Source: Sabellastarte sp. h YS-2021
Taxonomy: Eukaryota; Annelida; Polychaeta; Sabellida; Sabellidae
Assembly: GCA_964017235.1 (NCBI GenBank)
Contig: OZ024936.1
Coordinates: 61,803,028 to 61,867,027, forward strand
Direction of reading: 5' to 3'
Length of the DNA stretch: 64,000 nt
Part shown: positions 10,801 to 22,287 of the stretch, one piece after another
How the letters are laid out: each line of letters starts with the position of its first letter
How positions within the stretch are numbered: the stretch's first letter is position 1
Notes under the pieces: generated by a model
Database searches by the model: none
Told to the model about the DNA's origin: nothing
Seen by the model: the letters and a program-made list of their open reading frames with translations, nothing else
Made by a program: the position numbers and the translations under genes

Positions 10801-11514
10801 ATCAAATGATAGGATTACCTGATTATATTTCTGATAAAAACACATTTAAGGTCACTCAAATTATTGTTTTTCATTAAGAATTTGATTTTAAATAACCTGC
10901 ACAAAGGAGTATTCCTACTTCATCTTAATTATGGAAAAGCCACATAACTGACAAAAACATATTCAACTCTTTCTTGTTTTAAGTTATTTTACTTTTGCAT
11001 AGCCCATATTCTTGTTATTTCTGTCTCCCTATCTTTTTAAAAAACTTAGCAAATTCATAAATATGTTAATTTCATATTATTCCTTGAATAAATTGGTATG
11101 GAATTACCTACATTATAGAGCATCCATCAATTTTAAATGAAACAAGTATTAATATTTGTCATTTTCATCACATACTCGACACTAAAGGCCAATTTAGATT
11201 TTGAAAGAATAAATCTGCTTAATTAGTTTTATTAATTTATATATCAATTCTAACCACTAAAATGAGGATAAATTAGGCATATATCTATTGTGATATCTTA
11301 CCACATAGCTGGTGTTTAAGACATGTAGTCTACAATCTATTTTTAATCATTTATTACTAAAAAAAATCAAAAAACAAGTTTTGGTACAATAATTATGAGA
11401 TCAATATACTAACTTTAGTTGCCCCTCATATAAATATATAGCAATATCTCTGTGCATTATTTAGAGATGAAAAATTCAAAATATCCAATTTAAGCACACA
11501 GTTGGCATTTTAAT
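10801..11514. other. No recognisable gene; AT-rich
   Basis: About 700 bases of AT-rich sequence without long open frames, tandem repeats or inverted ends that could be recognised. Confidence 0.5.
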
Positions 11515-11955
11515 ACCAATATGAGGACATAGGTGTCCAAGTATTAACCTGTATAACTGAGGACATCACTAGAATTCTGTGCAGGAATTTTTATGTACAA
11601 CTGAGGACATGGAGAGTGCTTGGATTTTTATGGAGGAACTGAGGACATGGAGTGCATGGAGAATATTAACGGCTTTTAATAAATTCCTATAACTCCATAC
11701 ATATGTGCTAGGTGTTTTACAGTCTAATTGAGGACATATCTCAGAATTCAATGAAAAGTTGAGAAAAGGTTTTTTAGTGCATACTTATTGGATTTCTAAC
11801 AAGATTCTAACTGAGGATGTCCTCGGTTGGCAGTGCATCCTTGGTTAGAAGGTGTGCAACCAGGGTCATGTCTTCAGTTTAAATGCGTAAACAAGAGCAC
11901 GCACACACACATGATGCATTTTATAATCTCCCTCCTGGGCTAAAGCACGGTGGGA
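11515..11955. repeat. Decayed GAGGACAT repeats with TCTCCC hairpin
   Basis: Several AACTGAGGACAT words occur at spacings of 30-50 bases. A CACGCACACACAC tract follows, then a hairpin-like pair ATAATCTCCC ... GGGAGATAAT at about 11930-11955. The pair matches the F4 right-end motif, so this may be the right end of a decayed F4-like element. Confidence 0.5.
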
Positions 11956-12087
11956 GATAATAAACATAATGCAGATTACAATTTGTATAATGGCTCTTTG
12001 CTAAAGGTACCTCAATAAATAGATTCTTTTGATAGAGTTCTTAACTGATGTTTAAACCAGGCAATTATCTGGTTGCAAACAAAAGAA

Positions 12088-13714
12088 AAACTAGAAATAG
12101 GACGCCCTGTTGATAGTAGCTGCGACATATGAATAGAAACAGGATAGCATAGAAGAACACACATTATCATGTGTAATGTCCACCCCATGAACCTTTTGCC
12201 AAAATTGTACAGTAGTCTTACAAGACCCTGTTTCATTTGTAAAATATATCAATGATGCTTAAATATTTATTAGTGTTCATGTAAATTATTTCAGCTTCAT
12301 GCCTTTTTGCATTGGTTGGGTCGAAAATTTTGACGAAGGCAAAAATTCGAAAATTCAAAATGGCCGCCATTTTTGGGAAGAGGAAAATTTTTTGAAAATT
12401 GCCAAGAGTACATTTCTTAGACACCGTATGGGTCGAAAATTTCAACGAAATAACTCTATTTTGCACGGTTAAGGAGATAGAAGCAAATTTGTGTTTTTAC
12501 ATTTTGGGCAAAAATTCGAAATTCAAAATGGCCGCCATATGTGGGGAGGGGAAAATTTTTTGAAAATTACCAAGAGTACATTTCTTAGATACCCTGTGGG
12601 TCGAAAATTTCGACAAAATCGCTCTATCTCGCACGGTTAAGGAGATAGAATCAATTTTGTGTTTTGCCATTTTGGGCAAAAATTCAAAAATTCAAAATGG
12701 CCGCCATATGTGGGAAGAGGAAAATTTTTGAAAATTGCAAAGAGTACATTGCTCAGATGCCCTGCGGGTCAAAAATTTCGACGAAATCGCTCTATCTGAC
12801 ACGGTTAAGGAGATAGAAGCAAATTTGTGTTTTGCCATTTTTGGGAAAAATTCGAAAAATCAAAATGGCGGCCATTTTTGGGGAGGGGAAAATTTTTTGA
12901 AAATTGCCAAGAGTACATTTCTTAGATACCCTGTGGGTCGAAAATTTCGATGAAATCGCTCTATCTCGCACGGTTAAGGAGATAGAAGCAATTTTGTGTT
13001 TTGCCATTTTTGGGGAGGGGAAATTTTTTTGAAAATTGCTAAGAGTGCATTTCTGAGATACCCTGTGGGTCGAAAATTTCGACGAAATCGCTCTATCTCG
13101 CACGGTTAAGGAGATAGAAGCAATTTTGTGTTTTGCCATTTTTGGCAAAAATTCGAAAATTCAAAATGGCCGCCATTTTTGGGGAGGGGAAAATTTTTTT
13201 GAAAATTGCAAAGAGTACATTCCTTAGATACCCTGTGGGTCGAAAATTTCGACGAAATCGCTCTATCTCGCACGGTTTAGGAGATATGAGCACATTTGCC
13301 TTTTTCAGTACTCAAAATAGCCAATTACTCATTTATTTAATTAATTACTCACTGATCTATGAAGCAATTCCCCCCAAAAGCAATCCCATACAAGCTATTA
13401 ACCCAATAAACCTCCATACCAAATTTCAGAAAGATAGGCTTAATAGCATTCCTTAAAATGTCTGGAAACCAAAGAGATACTCAAAAGTAGTAAAGTAGCC
13501 ATTACTCAGTTAGCTATAGAGCTATCATCACCAAAAGCAATCCCGTACAAGCTATTAACCCAATAAACCTGCATGCCAAATTTGGTAAAGATAGGATAAG
13601 AACTGTTGCCTAAAATGTCTGGAAACCAAGTGTGACGCCGGACACCGGACGCCGGAAAAAGCAAAAATAATATGTCCACCCCCCAGTGGGATGGACATAA
13701 GTGGGGTGGACATA
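12088..13714. mobile_element. Satellite-core element, GTCCACCCC hairpin end (family F3, copy 1)
   Basis: Sequence shared with the second copy begins near 12088 (ACTAGAAAT...CGCCCTGTTGATAG). A subterminal ATGTCCACCCC lies near 12178. The right end is TATGTCCACCCCCCAGTGGG followed by ATGGACATA (13671-13699), a palindromic hairpin whose arm repeats the left motif. The core holds about six 169-bp satellite units. A two-copy segment based on AAAAGCAATCCC (13373 and 13530) follows, then a GACGCCGGACACCGGACGCC tract. No protein is encoded. Confidence 0.75.
12310..13290. repeat. 169-bp satellite (S1), about six copies
   Basis: AAAATGGCCGCCAT words recur near 12357, 12527, 12693, 12861 (as GGCGGCCAT) and 13160. 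One copy near 13000 lacks about 25 bases. Each unit carries CTGTGGGTCGAAAATTTCGA, ATCGCTCTATCTCGCACGG and GGGGAGGGGAAAATTTTTTG. It is the same monomer as in the large array at 41990-47035. Confidence 0.85.
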
Positions 13715-13815
13715 ATTATATATAAACACACATCATACTGGTTATTGAGGAATAGTTAACCAAATTACTTTCTAAATTAAAACCTTTCAACAAAATACCT
13801 AACCTTGCCACCTTT

Positions 13816-14533
13816 TAAAATTAGGTGCACAGAAAAAATGCCTCCCGGAAAATATGCCTCCTAGAAAGAAAGCCTCCTTAATATTTGTAACTAGGAAAAA
13901 ATGCCTCCTGAGAAACAAAAATTATTTCAACTTGTAAAAATGTTATACTTCAAATATATACAATGAAAGCTACAATATACAACATGACAAATATTACAAC
14001 ACTACAGGTTCACATTACAAATTCAGAGGCATTTTCACTTCTGAAAATTATAGTTGAAACCTGTCAAAATTCACTGTCTTTTGCCTTTTTTACCTAGCTG
14101 TGCAAAGGTACTCAAGTGTCTCTTGCAAAGTTTTGCTGGTTCTTCTCATTTTTTGGCTGGCTGCTCACCCCTGGCTTCCATCATTACAGTTGTCGTTTCT
14201 CTTTTAATAATATTTCTGCCCCTCCTGGTGTATCTAACTACAATCAACTCCCTACAGATGGGATTATCGATATTGTAATTTGATACAGTACATATTCTAA
14301 GCCACAAAGCTACAATTATTCCATCAACAAACATTGCAGCCATAAATTCTGCTTTGAAACTGCTCCTGAGTATAGTTGAAGTTGTACAATACAATACAAT
14401 ACAATTATAGTTTTCATATATAAAATGCTTACAAGTAGAAATAATTTTTTTTCTCAGGAGGCATTTTTCCTAGTCACAAAATATTCAGGAGGCATTCTTT
14501 CTAGGAGGCATTTTTTCCCGGATTCTAAAATTA
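13816..14533. mobile_element. MITE with long imperfect inverted ends and 8-bp target duplication
   Basis: TAAAATTA at 13816-13823 and 14526-14533 flanks the block. The left arm (13833-13920) and right arm (14447-14518) are inverted repeats of about 70 bases built on GAAAAAATGCCTCC, TAGAAAGAA-GCCTCCT and ACTAGGAAAAA-TGCCTCCTGAG. The left arm carries an extra GCCTCC unit. The interior of about 520 bases has no convincing ORF and ends in a short (ACAAT)n run at 14386-14406. An 8-bp duplication is what hAT-type insertion leaves. No transposase is present. Confidence 0.75.
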
Positions 14534-15410
14534 CAGGTTTAGAAATTGACATTGCTTATTTGAAGAAATTTTATTTAATTTTTTTTATTTTGCTTATTTA
14601 ATAAATAATTATCAGACTTTAAAACTTGGAGTTGAAGTTTCAAATTAAGATTATAAGGTAAAGTTATTTCAAATTAAGACAGTACAGTGATTTTAGAATT
14701 ATTAATTCATCAATTATTAATTTGTTATGATATAAACAATGCAAATGCAAGTAAAGTCAAAGTGTGTAAACTTGTGAAGAAACAGATTTGTCCGTAATCA
14801 CAGGTAATATTCTCAGAAAAAGTACTGATATTGTACTCAGAATGTACTCATGAGTACAGCCTATTTTTAAATGTGCTCGAGTACAAGTTTTTATTTGGTG
14901 AAGTGGCCAGGAGACATAGTTCTTTGTAGAAACCAACAAAAAGGGTGGTAGTATGCAATATATAACAGTACTGATGCCTTCCTCAACAAAAACATTACGG
15001 CCGTGGGGTCAAAGTTCACCTCGATACATCTACACGATACGCAATATATTTATAAGTTCAAAAACTTGTATTCCTTTGTAAAATTTGGGAAATATATTCA
15101 AAACTTGAGATTTCTTTAAAACCCGTCTGAATGCACATGTGCCAAACAAAAAGGATGCCATGACATCACATCTACACAGGAAGGAAGTATGGTGCATCAT
15201 CCAGTGAATGCACGTTCTGGACTGGTCCTGACGGTGGAAACACAGGACATCTTTTTCTGGCGTTTGGTGGGATCGGTCTGCACTGACCACAATAGCATAT
15301 TGTCCATTGGGTACGATGCATTAAAGCAATAAAATCCATACATACTTATCCACAGTTCGAAATCAACTTAGATGGACATAAAATTAAAAATATTAATTTA
15401 CTTAAATGTT
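14534..15410. other. No recognisable gene
   Basis: AT-rich sequence. An 86-codon minus-strand frame at 15030-15290 has no motif I recognise. A GTACTCATGAGTAC palindrome sits near 14845. Confidence 0.4.
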
Positions 15411-15438
15411 AATAGCTTACCATGTGGGACTGAATGCT
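15411..15438 (+). repeat. 28-bp unit, inverted partner at 25442-25469
   Basis: The 28 bases beginning AATAGCTTACCATGTGGGAC are an exact reverse complement of 25442-25469. The sequence on either side is not shared. The partner sits upstream of a minus-strand DIRS-like remnant, so this may be a terminal or promoter-proximal piece of the same family. Confidence 0.75.
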
Positions 15439-15621
15439 GAATGCAACTGCCCGGTGGCGGGATTACAGCTGAGACAGACAGGAAGTATTTTGTCTATTTT
15501 TTTTTAAATTAAGAATTAAAAAATATACCAAAGTATTGGCAAATTGCCAGTCTGAGTCACAGTTACAGAGCCCCAATTCTAAAGGTCGGGTCTGTAAGTA
15601 GCCAAAAACCAAATTTAACAA

Positions 15622-17289
15622 GAGATTGCTTCTCGACGCAGTGTATCACCGGACGGGACATAGTTAAGGCACCAGGTCAGGATTCTCCATAGTACCAGAT
15701 TACTCCCAAAAGGTAATCACTAGTTCTTTCACTTATATCTGTCTTTAAAAATTACATTTCATGGATCCAAAAGATCCATATAGTGATCCGGATCACTTCC
15801 AAAATTCAATCATTCATACATTTACCTTTTCAGACATATTCTAAAAATTTCATCAAAATCCGTCCATAAGGTTTTTAGGTATCTTGTACACAAACACATG
15901 TGGCAGCCTGGATCCAGAAGATCCAGATAGTGGTCCAGATCACTCGCAAAATTGAATCATTTCTTCCTTTTACCACTTCTTCCTTTTACCATTTGTAACA
16001 TATCCTAAAAATATCAAAGTCCATCCCAAGATTATGTGGCAGCCTGGATCCAGATGATCCAGACAGTGATCCAGATAACTCCAAAAATTTAATCACTTGT
16101 TCCTTGAACCCTTTAGGCCATTTGCTGAAACAATCCATCCATAACTTTTTGAGGTATCTGTCTTTAAAAATAACATTTCATGGATCCAGAAGATCCATAT
16201 AGTGATCCGGATCACTTCCAAAATTCAGCCATTTCCTCCTTTTACCTTTTCAGACATATCCTGAAAATTTCATCAAAATCCGTCCATAAGTTTTTCAGCT
16301 ACATTGTACACAAACACAGCTGGTAGCCTGGATCCAGATGATCCAGACAGTGATCCAGATCACTCCCAAAATCTAATCACTTGTTCCTCGCACCATTTAG
16401 GTCATTTGCCGAAAATGTCATCACAATCCATCCATAACTTTTTGAGGTATCTGTCTTTAAAAATTACATTTCATGGATCCAGAAGATCCATATAGTGATC
16501 CGGATCACTTCCAAAATTCAATCATTTCATCATTTTACCTTTTCAGACATATCCTGAAAATTTCATCAAAATCCGTCCATAAGTTTTTGATTTATGTTGT
16601 ACACAAACACATGTGGCAGCCTGGATCCAGATGATCCAGATCCCTCCCAAAATCTAATCACTTGTTCCTTGTCCCATTTAGGACATTTCCTGATAATTTC
16701 ATCAAAATCCACCCATGACTTTTTGATTTATGTTGTACACAAACACATGTGGCAGCCTGGATCCAGATGATCCAGATCCCTCCCAAAATCTAATCACTTG
16801 TTCCTTGTCCCATTTAGGACATTTCCTGATAATTTCATCAAAATCCACCCATGACTTTTTGAGCTATTTGTCTTTAAAAATTATATTTCATGGATCCAAA
16901 AGATCCAGATAGTGGTCCAGATCACTTGCAAAATTGAACCATTTCTTCCTTTTACCACTTCTTCCTTTTACCATTTGTAACATATCCTAAAAATATCATC
17001 AAAATTCATCCTAAAATTATGTTGCAGCCTGGATCCAGATGATCCAGACAGTGATCCAGATCACTGCAAAAATGTAATCACTTGTTCCTTGTACCATTTA
17101 GGTCATTTGCTGAAAATGTCATCACAATCCATCCATAACTTTTTGAGGTATCTGTCTTTAAAAATTACATTTCATGGATCCAGAAGATCCATATAGTGAT
17201 CCGGATCACCTCCAAAATTCAACCATTTCATCCTTTCACCTTTTCAGACATATCCTGAAAATTTCATCAAAATCCATCCATAAGTTTTT
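15622..17289. repeat. GATCC satellite (S4), ~147-bp half-units, left part
   Basis: Alternating half-units occur: one with GTGATCCGGATCACTTCC and CTTTTCAGACATATCCTG, the other with GGATCCAGATGATCCAGAC and TTGTTCCTTG-CCCATTTAGG. Both share TTTCATCAAAATCCRTCCATAA. GATCCGGATCAC at 16204 and 16498 is 294 bases apart, and the intervening GATCCAGATCAC is at 16352, so each half is about 147 bases. The left border repeats the AGAGATTGC-TCTCGAC / GTGTATCACCGGAC words seen at 9050. ORFs here (16304-16495, 16730-16912) are repeat translations. The array is interrupted at 17289 by the Ngaro-like element and resumes at 22935. Confidence 0.85.
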
Positions 17290-17561
17290 CGGGCCGTCAT
17301 GTGGGTGACGGCAAGGTCAGCCCTGGAGGGCCCAGAGTTCGAATTTTTGTAAAAAATTAGTTGTTACCAATTCTATAGTCGTGGCTGTTTCTGATTGGTC
17401 AGCCAATGGTCAATGTAAAGTACTGACCCATGCTTCTTCCATTTGAATGTTGGAAGCACACGAGGTCACATCTGAAAACAAAACTCAGAAGTTTTAAATT
17501 TTAATTTTAAAATTACATTTTAACTTGTTTTAATTCAGGTGTTGTTTTTTGTTGTGGTCCA

Positions 17562-18716
17562 ATGGCAGAGCGTAAACAGTATTCGTTACGGTCCGGCAAT
17601 GCAGAAGTTGTACATGTACCAATTCATATACAGTCGGCCGGTGATACTGACTTTCTAAGTATGCTTCAGAATCAACAGGCCGGTACTGATGATAGTTCGG
17701 ACAGTATTTCGGATGGGGAACAAAATGAGGAAGTTGTGGTAGGCCAGCCAGGTACTGAACAAACAGTAAGTAGTAAAAATACGGGAAATATGTCTGATAG
17801 TTTAAATGCTGCTGGTGGTTCAGTACTTGGGGGCAGTACACAACAGGTTATAAATTTGCAAATCTTACAGCAGTTGGGAAATATTGGCAAGCGGTTAGAT
17901 GCCATTGAAAAAAAAGGAAAAAACAAAACCACTGATCCGGCAAAAATTAAAGGTAACAGTGCTAAGAATTCTGCCATTGATACCCCGGTCACACTGCCTG
18001 CTCAACAATCACTGGTGTCGCCTTTACCCAACCTCCAATCACTACAAAGTGATGCCCTGATTCAAGCACAAGTCGACCAAAGATTACGGGATCTTGTGGA
18101 TGAAAATAAGTCAGGTACAAAAATTAAATCTTTAAGGGGAGGTACGGTTGAGGTCGTAGTACCAAACAGAGTGAAATGGCCACAAGAATATGTTTTGTCC
18201 GGTAGTAAAAAAGAAAGGGTGCAGTATGACAATCTCTCCATAACTCAGTGGATGACTGGCTTCTGCCGCATTATGAAAGAAGAAATTCATTCTGAAAACA
18301 AAGAGCACATGCTTGATTATTTGATTCAATTATTAGAAGATGCAAATGACTTTTCCTGGGATGCGGCAAAGGCCAGTCATGCTGTCCTACTTTGTAGGAT
18401 GGAACAGGGAGATGTAAAAAATTACATGCAAGTTGACAAAATTGATAGAATTAGGCGGGCAAATGCACAAAGGCATGTGGTAAATTCAAATTCAAATGTC
18501 ACTCAAAATGCAAAAATGTATCAGAAAAATATGAAGGTCACACCTTGCATATATTTCAATAAAGGTACTTGCACTCACATGAAGAGCCATGAAACGAAAG
18601 GTACGACCTACAAGCATGTTTGTGCTGCTTGTTATATGGCTAGTGGTAGAACCTTCCCACACCCTGAGACGGAATGTAGGAATAAAAATAAAAGAAACAC
18701 TTTAAAAAACGAGTAA
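17562..18716 (+). CDS. Gag-like ORF1 of Ngaro-like element
   Basis: A 384-residue frame from ATG 17562, likely the RNA-binding structural protein of the element. The N-terminal part is polar and acidic, rich in Gln, Ser and Asn. The middle (about 190-290) contains 'VVVPNRVKWPQEYVLSG' and 'ITQWMTGFCRIM'. The C-terminus (about 326-372) has a Cys/His cluster ('CIYFNKGTCTHMKSH', 'HVCAACY', 'HPETEC') resembling the CCCH/CCHC zinc-binding tails of YR-retroelement Gag proteins. It is intact: no stop or frameshift is visible. Nine bases separate its stop from the ATG of ORF2, which lies in another frame. Codon use is AT-rich like the surroundings. Confidence 0.75.
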   Translation: MAERKQYSLRSGNAEVVHVPIHIQSAGDTDFLSMLQNQQAGTDDSSDSISDGEQNEEVVVGQPGTEQTVSSKNTGNMSDSLNAAGGSVLGGSTQQVINLQILQQLGNIGKRLDAIEKKGKNKTTDPAKIKGNSAKNSAIDTPVTLPAQQSLVSPLPNLQSLQSDALIQAQVDQRLRDLVDENKSGTKIKSLRGGTVEVVVPNRVKWPQEYVLSGSKKERVQYDNLSITQWMTGFCRIMKEEIHSENKEHMLDYLIQLLEDANDFSWDAAKASHAVLLCRMEQGDVKNYMQVDKIDRIRRANAQRHVVNSNSNVTQNAKMYQKNMKVTPCIYFNKGTCTHMKSHETKGTTYKHVCAACYMASGRTFPHPETECRNKNKRNTLKNE

Positions 18717-18724
18717 GTAAGGGC

Positions 18725-21304
18725 ATGGACAAAAATCACCATGCCCTATATTCCACAGATAGGTATTTTTACAGCAGTCACACCAAAAGATTTATTGATG
18801 AATGTAAGGCTTCAAAGTCTGTAGTAGCTACCTGGTATAAGGAATTCAAGATATTTGATAAAATTAAACCGGGTAAGACTTATGCACAAGCGCTTCTTAG
18901 TCATGCAAAAAATCATAGTATAGAAAGTACAGGAAAAAATGCCACAAAAATCATTGATAACTCTAGAATTGGTTCCCGTACAGGTCAAATGAAATATCAT
19001 ACGGGAAAAGTCATAAATAATACGGTTGCCCCTTCACATGCGGGGAAGAAATATCGGAACCAGAATTCCGTCAGTCAGTGCAGTGTGGCCCGGGGTTGGG
19101 CCATTGACCAAAGACAGCAGGACCAATTGGTGCTTTCCAACAGATTTCAAATGCTACAGAACTTAAATGAACGGGAGCAGGATCAACAGACATCACAGGT
19201 GTCTCTTGCCTCTGCTAGTTCACCAATTGGCACAAAAAATGCAAAAAATCTGAATTGTGTGAAAAATGAAAGCCCTTGTAACAACAAGGGAAAGATTGAT
19301 GATATTAATGAGCTTATATTAGCTCAGCAAGAAAAAATACCATTGGTGGGCAATAAAAACAAAACTGGGACTTTAGTTGTGGGAGATAAAAATATCATCA
19401 GGCCAGATGCTCAGGCATGGTCAGTAGCACACAATAATACTCATACATCAAATTGGGCCTCAATGTCAACCGGAAACTATAGCCCCAATAATATTCGACA
19501 AGTAGATCCAAATATGGATTTTTCTTGCCAAAATCATGACACTACACATTCCACATGCCAACATAATCAAGAATGCATAAGGCAAACAGGAGGTCTATTT
19601 GGATTTGTTCCTCAAACTAACTTGGAACTATATGGTGGGGAAGTAGTACGTTGGGATATAATCCCTGATATTATAAAATCCCATCACATTGTTAAAAGTA
19701 GTGGACTTCCAAACTTTATGAAGTCCAGAATTCCAGTTAATACTAACCGTAATATACGAAATTGGCGGTCATACTTATGCAATTACTGGGATCAGCAACT
19801 CCCTGACTTATTGGAGTATGGCTTCCCTTTAGATTTTGACAGGAAGTGCCCTTTGCAAAGAGTCGATTCCAACCATAAGTCAGCAGACATATATTTGAAT
19901 CATGTTAAGGATTATGTCCAAGAAGAACTGTCCCATAAGGCCATAATTGGCCCATTTGACCAGTTACCATTGACATTTCATATATCTCCACTTATGACTA
20001 GAGATAAACAAGATTCAGATAAGAAAAGAACAATCATGGACCTTAGTTGGCCCAAGGGCTACTCGGTTAATCATGGAGTTAGTAAAGAAAAATACTTAGG
20101 TACGGAATATACCTTGCATTACCCTTCTGTAGACAACATTACAGCTGCCCTGCGTCGTATTGGACCTGGTGCCAAGCTTTTCAAGATAGATATAAGCAGG
20201 GCTTTTCGACATCTTAGAGTAGATCCAGCAGACACTGACTTATTGGGTTTACAGGTTGAGGGGCGTCATTTTATTGACGTTTCGACGCCGTTCGGATATC
20301 GGAATGGTTCGCTGTTTTTTCAGCGTTGTTCGGATGCTATCAGGTATATCATGGCTGAACATGGCTTTCCTGACCTTTTTAATTACATTGACGATCTCAT
20401 TTACGTCGGTTGACCGTCAAAAATTGACGCTGCATTTGACTTTCTTATGTCCTTACTGGCAGATCTTGGTTTGGAAGTCAGTACTAAGAAGTTAGTGGCC
20501 AAAGCCACATCTGTGGTCTGTCTCGGTATACTAGTAGATTCACAAAGTAGAACTATATCCATTCCCCCAGAAAAATTAGGACAAATTGTTACCTTATGTA
20601 GTCTTTGGGCGGAAAAGACTTACTGCAGTAAAAAAGATCTGCAATCGCTTTTAGGTCATTTATTATATATTGCCAAATGCGTCAAGCCAGCAAGGGTATT
20701 TTTAAATAGAATGTTGCAAGTATTAAGAGAAAATGCAGAAAAAACAAAAATTCTACTTACTGAACAATTTGCCAGGGATTTGAACTGGTTTAATCTCTTT
20801 CTTACCCAATATAATGGTGTCACATTCTATGATAATCGTACTTGCCAGGCAGAAATTCACTTAGATGCATCCCTGACTGGTATGGGGGCAGTGTTTAATG
20901 ATATGATCTACAATATTCCTATTGAGAGAGGTTATATGGGCTACAATATAGTACAACTAGAAATTTTGAATATTTTAGTGGCATGTAAAGTTTGGGCCAC
21001 TTATTGGGCAAATAAACGAATTAAGATATGGTGCGACAATTTGGCAGTAGTGGAGGTCTTAAATACTGGGAAATCACGTGACCAGACACTGGCTACATGT
21101 GCCAGGAATATATGGATGTTATCAGCCATGTATAACTTTGATATTATGGTGTATCATATACCAGGTAAAGATAATACCATAGCCGACTTGTTATCTAGAT
21201 GGACAAATTCTTATCAAGATAATGAAAAATTGTATCGGTTAGTACCAAATGCTATTTGGATTGATACAAATATTCAGTTGACCTTTTTAAATGATAATAT
21301 ATAA
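18725..21304 (+). pseudogene. Reverse transcriptase / RNase H ORF2 with one in-frame stop
   Basis: ORF2 copies element RNA into DNA. From ATG 18725 the frame is open for 562 codons. The first 300 or so residues are a low-complexity Asn/Gln/Lys-rich region of unknown role. The RT domain follows, with the catalytic Asp in 'KLFKIDISRAFRHL', 'TPFGYRNGSLFFQR' and the YIDD box just before TGA at 20411-20413. The same frame continues uninterrupted after the TGA to 21304, through the RT thumb ('LADLGLEVSTKKLV') and RNase H with Asp in 'IHLDASLTGMG', Glu in 'QLEILN', Asp in 'WCDNLA' and Asp in 'TIADLLSRW'. The total would be about 860 codons. The lone TGA, next to the catalytic box, is the only lesion seen. 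It is most simply a recent nonsense mutation. Confidence 0.85.
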
Positions 21305-22287
21305 TTTCAGATCTACCTCCACAGGCAGCCCAGCTGGCCACCTCTGCGGCTTCAAGATTGTTAGATGCCTTCAGACCTTCCACCAAACGTCAGTACGCTA
21401 GGTCTTGGCTTGACTATCAGGCCTTTATAGTGGCAGCTGGGCTGTCATTACATCAGGTAGATATACACATTTTATTAGCCTTCATGGAGTTTTTGGTCCA
21501 AAATGGCCTATCACAAAACACCATTGCAAATTATATGGCAGCGGTAAGAGCTTACCACATAATATATCAACTGCCAACTGCACCTTTTACAGATCAGAGT
21601 ATACAACTGTTTCAAAAATCATTGAAAATAAACGCTTCTTTTAAGCCAAGTAATAGAAGCCCCTTGACCATTGAACTGCTTTTTCAAATCATAGAAAAAT
21701 GTCAACTATTGCCTTCTCCTGTCATTTTTGTACCCCTATACCTTTTGACTTTCTTCTCTTTTCTAAGAATCTCAAATATATTACCCCATTCTACAAACTC
21801 TTTTGATAAAACCAGACAGTTAGCTCGGGCAGATATTATATTGCAAGCACAAGGTGCAGTGATATTAGTGAAATGGTCGAAAACCATACAAAATAGGAGA
21901 GATGTTGCTACAGTGTCTATCCCAGCGCTGGGTGAGTCCCCTCTTTGCCCTATTAAAGCACTAAGAACCATGTTCCAAAAAATTCCTGGTGCAAATAATG
22001 ACCCATTGTTCTTGGTTCCAAAGCCCAGGGGCCTGGTCCCATTGACAGACTCAGTTGCCAGGAAACATCTCAAGGATGTATGTAGATTGCTACAAGTACC
22101 AAACCCAATTACATTCCATGATTTTAGGAGGGGTGGGGCTTCTTGGACTTTCCAGAATGGGGTCCCACTGGCCCATATCATGAAGCATGGGACATGGCGC
22201 TCGGATGCTATATGGTCATACCTTTCTTCTGCCCCCACCCTACATTCACCTGTTTCTCTTGCTTTTCGAGCTGCACTACATTCCTAG
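21298..22287 (+). CDS. Tyrosine recombinase of Ngaro-like element
   Basis: Integrates the element DNA by site-specific-type recombination. The frame opens at 21298, directly after stops. It has no ATG before the conserved region, so translation must rely on recoding or splicing, or the start is lost. An acceptor-like ATAATTTCAG (about 21301-21309) sits at its head. Counting from codon 21358, a SAM-like N-terminal domain (about 1-90) precedes the catalytic domain. That domain has Arg137 in 'FFSFLRISNI', His254 and Arg257 in 'FHDFRRGGAS', Trp280 (or His277) in 'KHGTWRSDA' and nucleophile Tyr288 in 'IWSYLSS'. All catalytic residues are present and no internal stop is seen. The 'RRGGAS' wording matches YR-retrotransposon recombinases rather than phage integrases. 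Confidence 0.85.
   Translation, partial: YIISDLPPQAAQLATSAASRLLDAFRPSTKRQYARSWLDYQAFIVAAGLSLHQVDIHILLAFMEFLVQNGLSQNTIANYMAAVRAYHIIYQLPTAPFTDQSIQLFQKSLKINASFKPSNRSPLTIELLFQIIEKCQLLPSPVIFVPLYLLTFFSFLRISNILPHSTNSFDKTRQLARADIILQAQGAVILVKWSKTIQNRRDVATVSIPALGESPLCPIKALRTMFQKIPGANNDPLFLVPKPRGLVPLTDSVARKHLKDVCRLLQVPNPITFHDFRRGGASWTFQNGVPLAHIMKHGTWRSDAIWSYLSSAPTLHSPVSLAFRAALHS

Noticed and set aside
13133..13456. 107-codon ORF as a gene
   Set aside because: Half is S1 satellite, half is the F3 tail; no domain.
21702..22238. 178-codon minus-strand ORF
   Set aside because: Antisense of the tyrosine recombinase, whose catalytic residues are in order on the plus strand.
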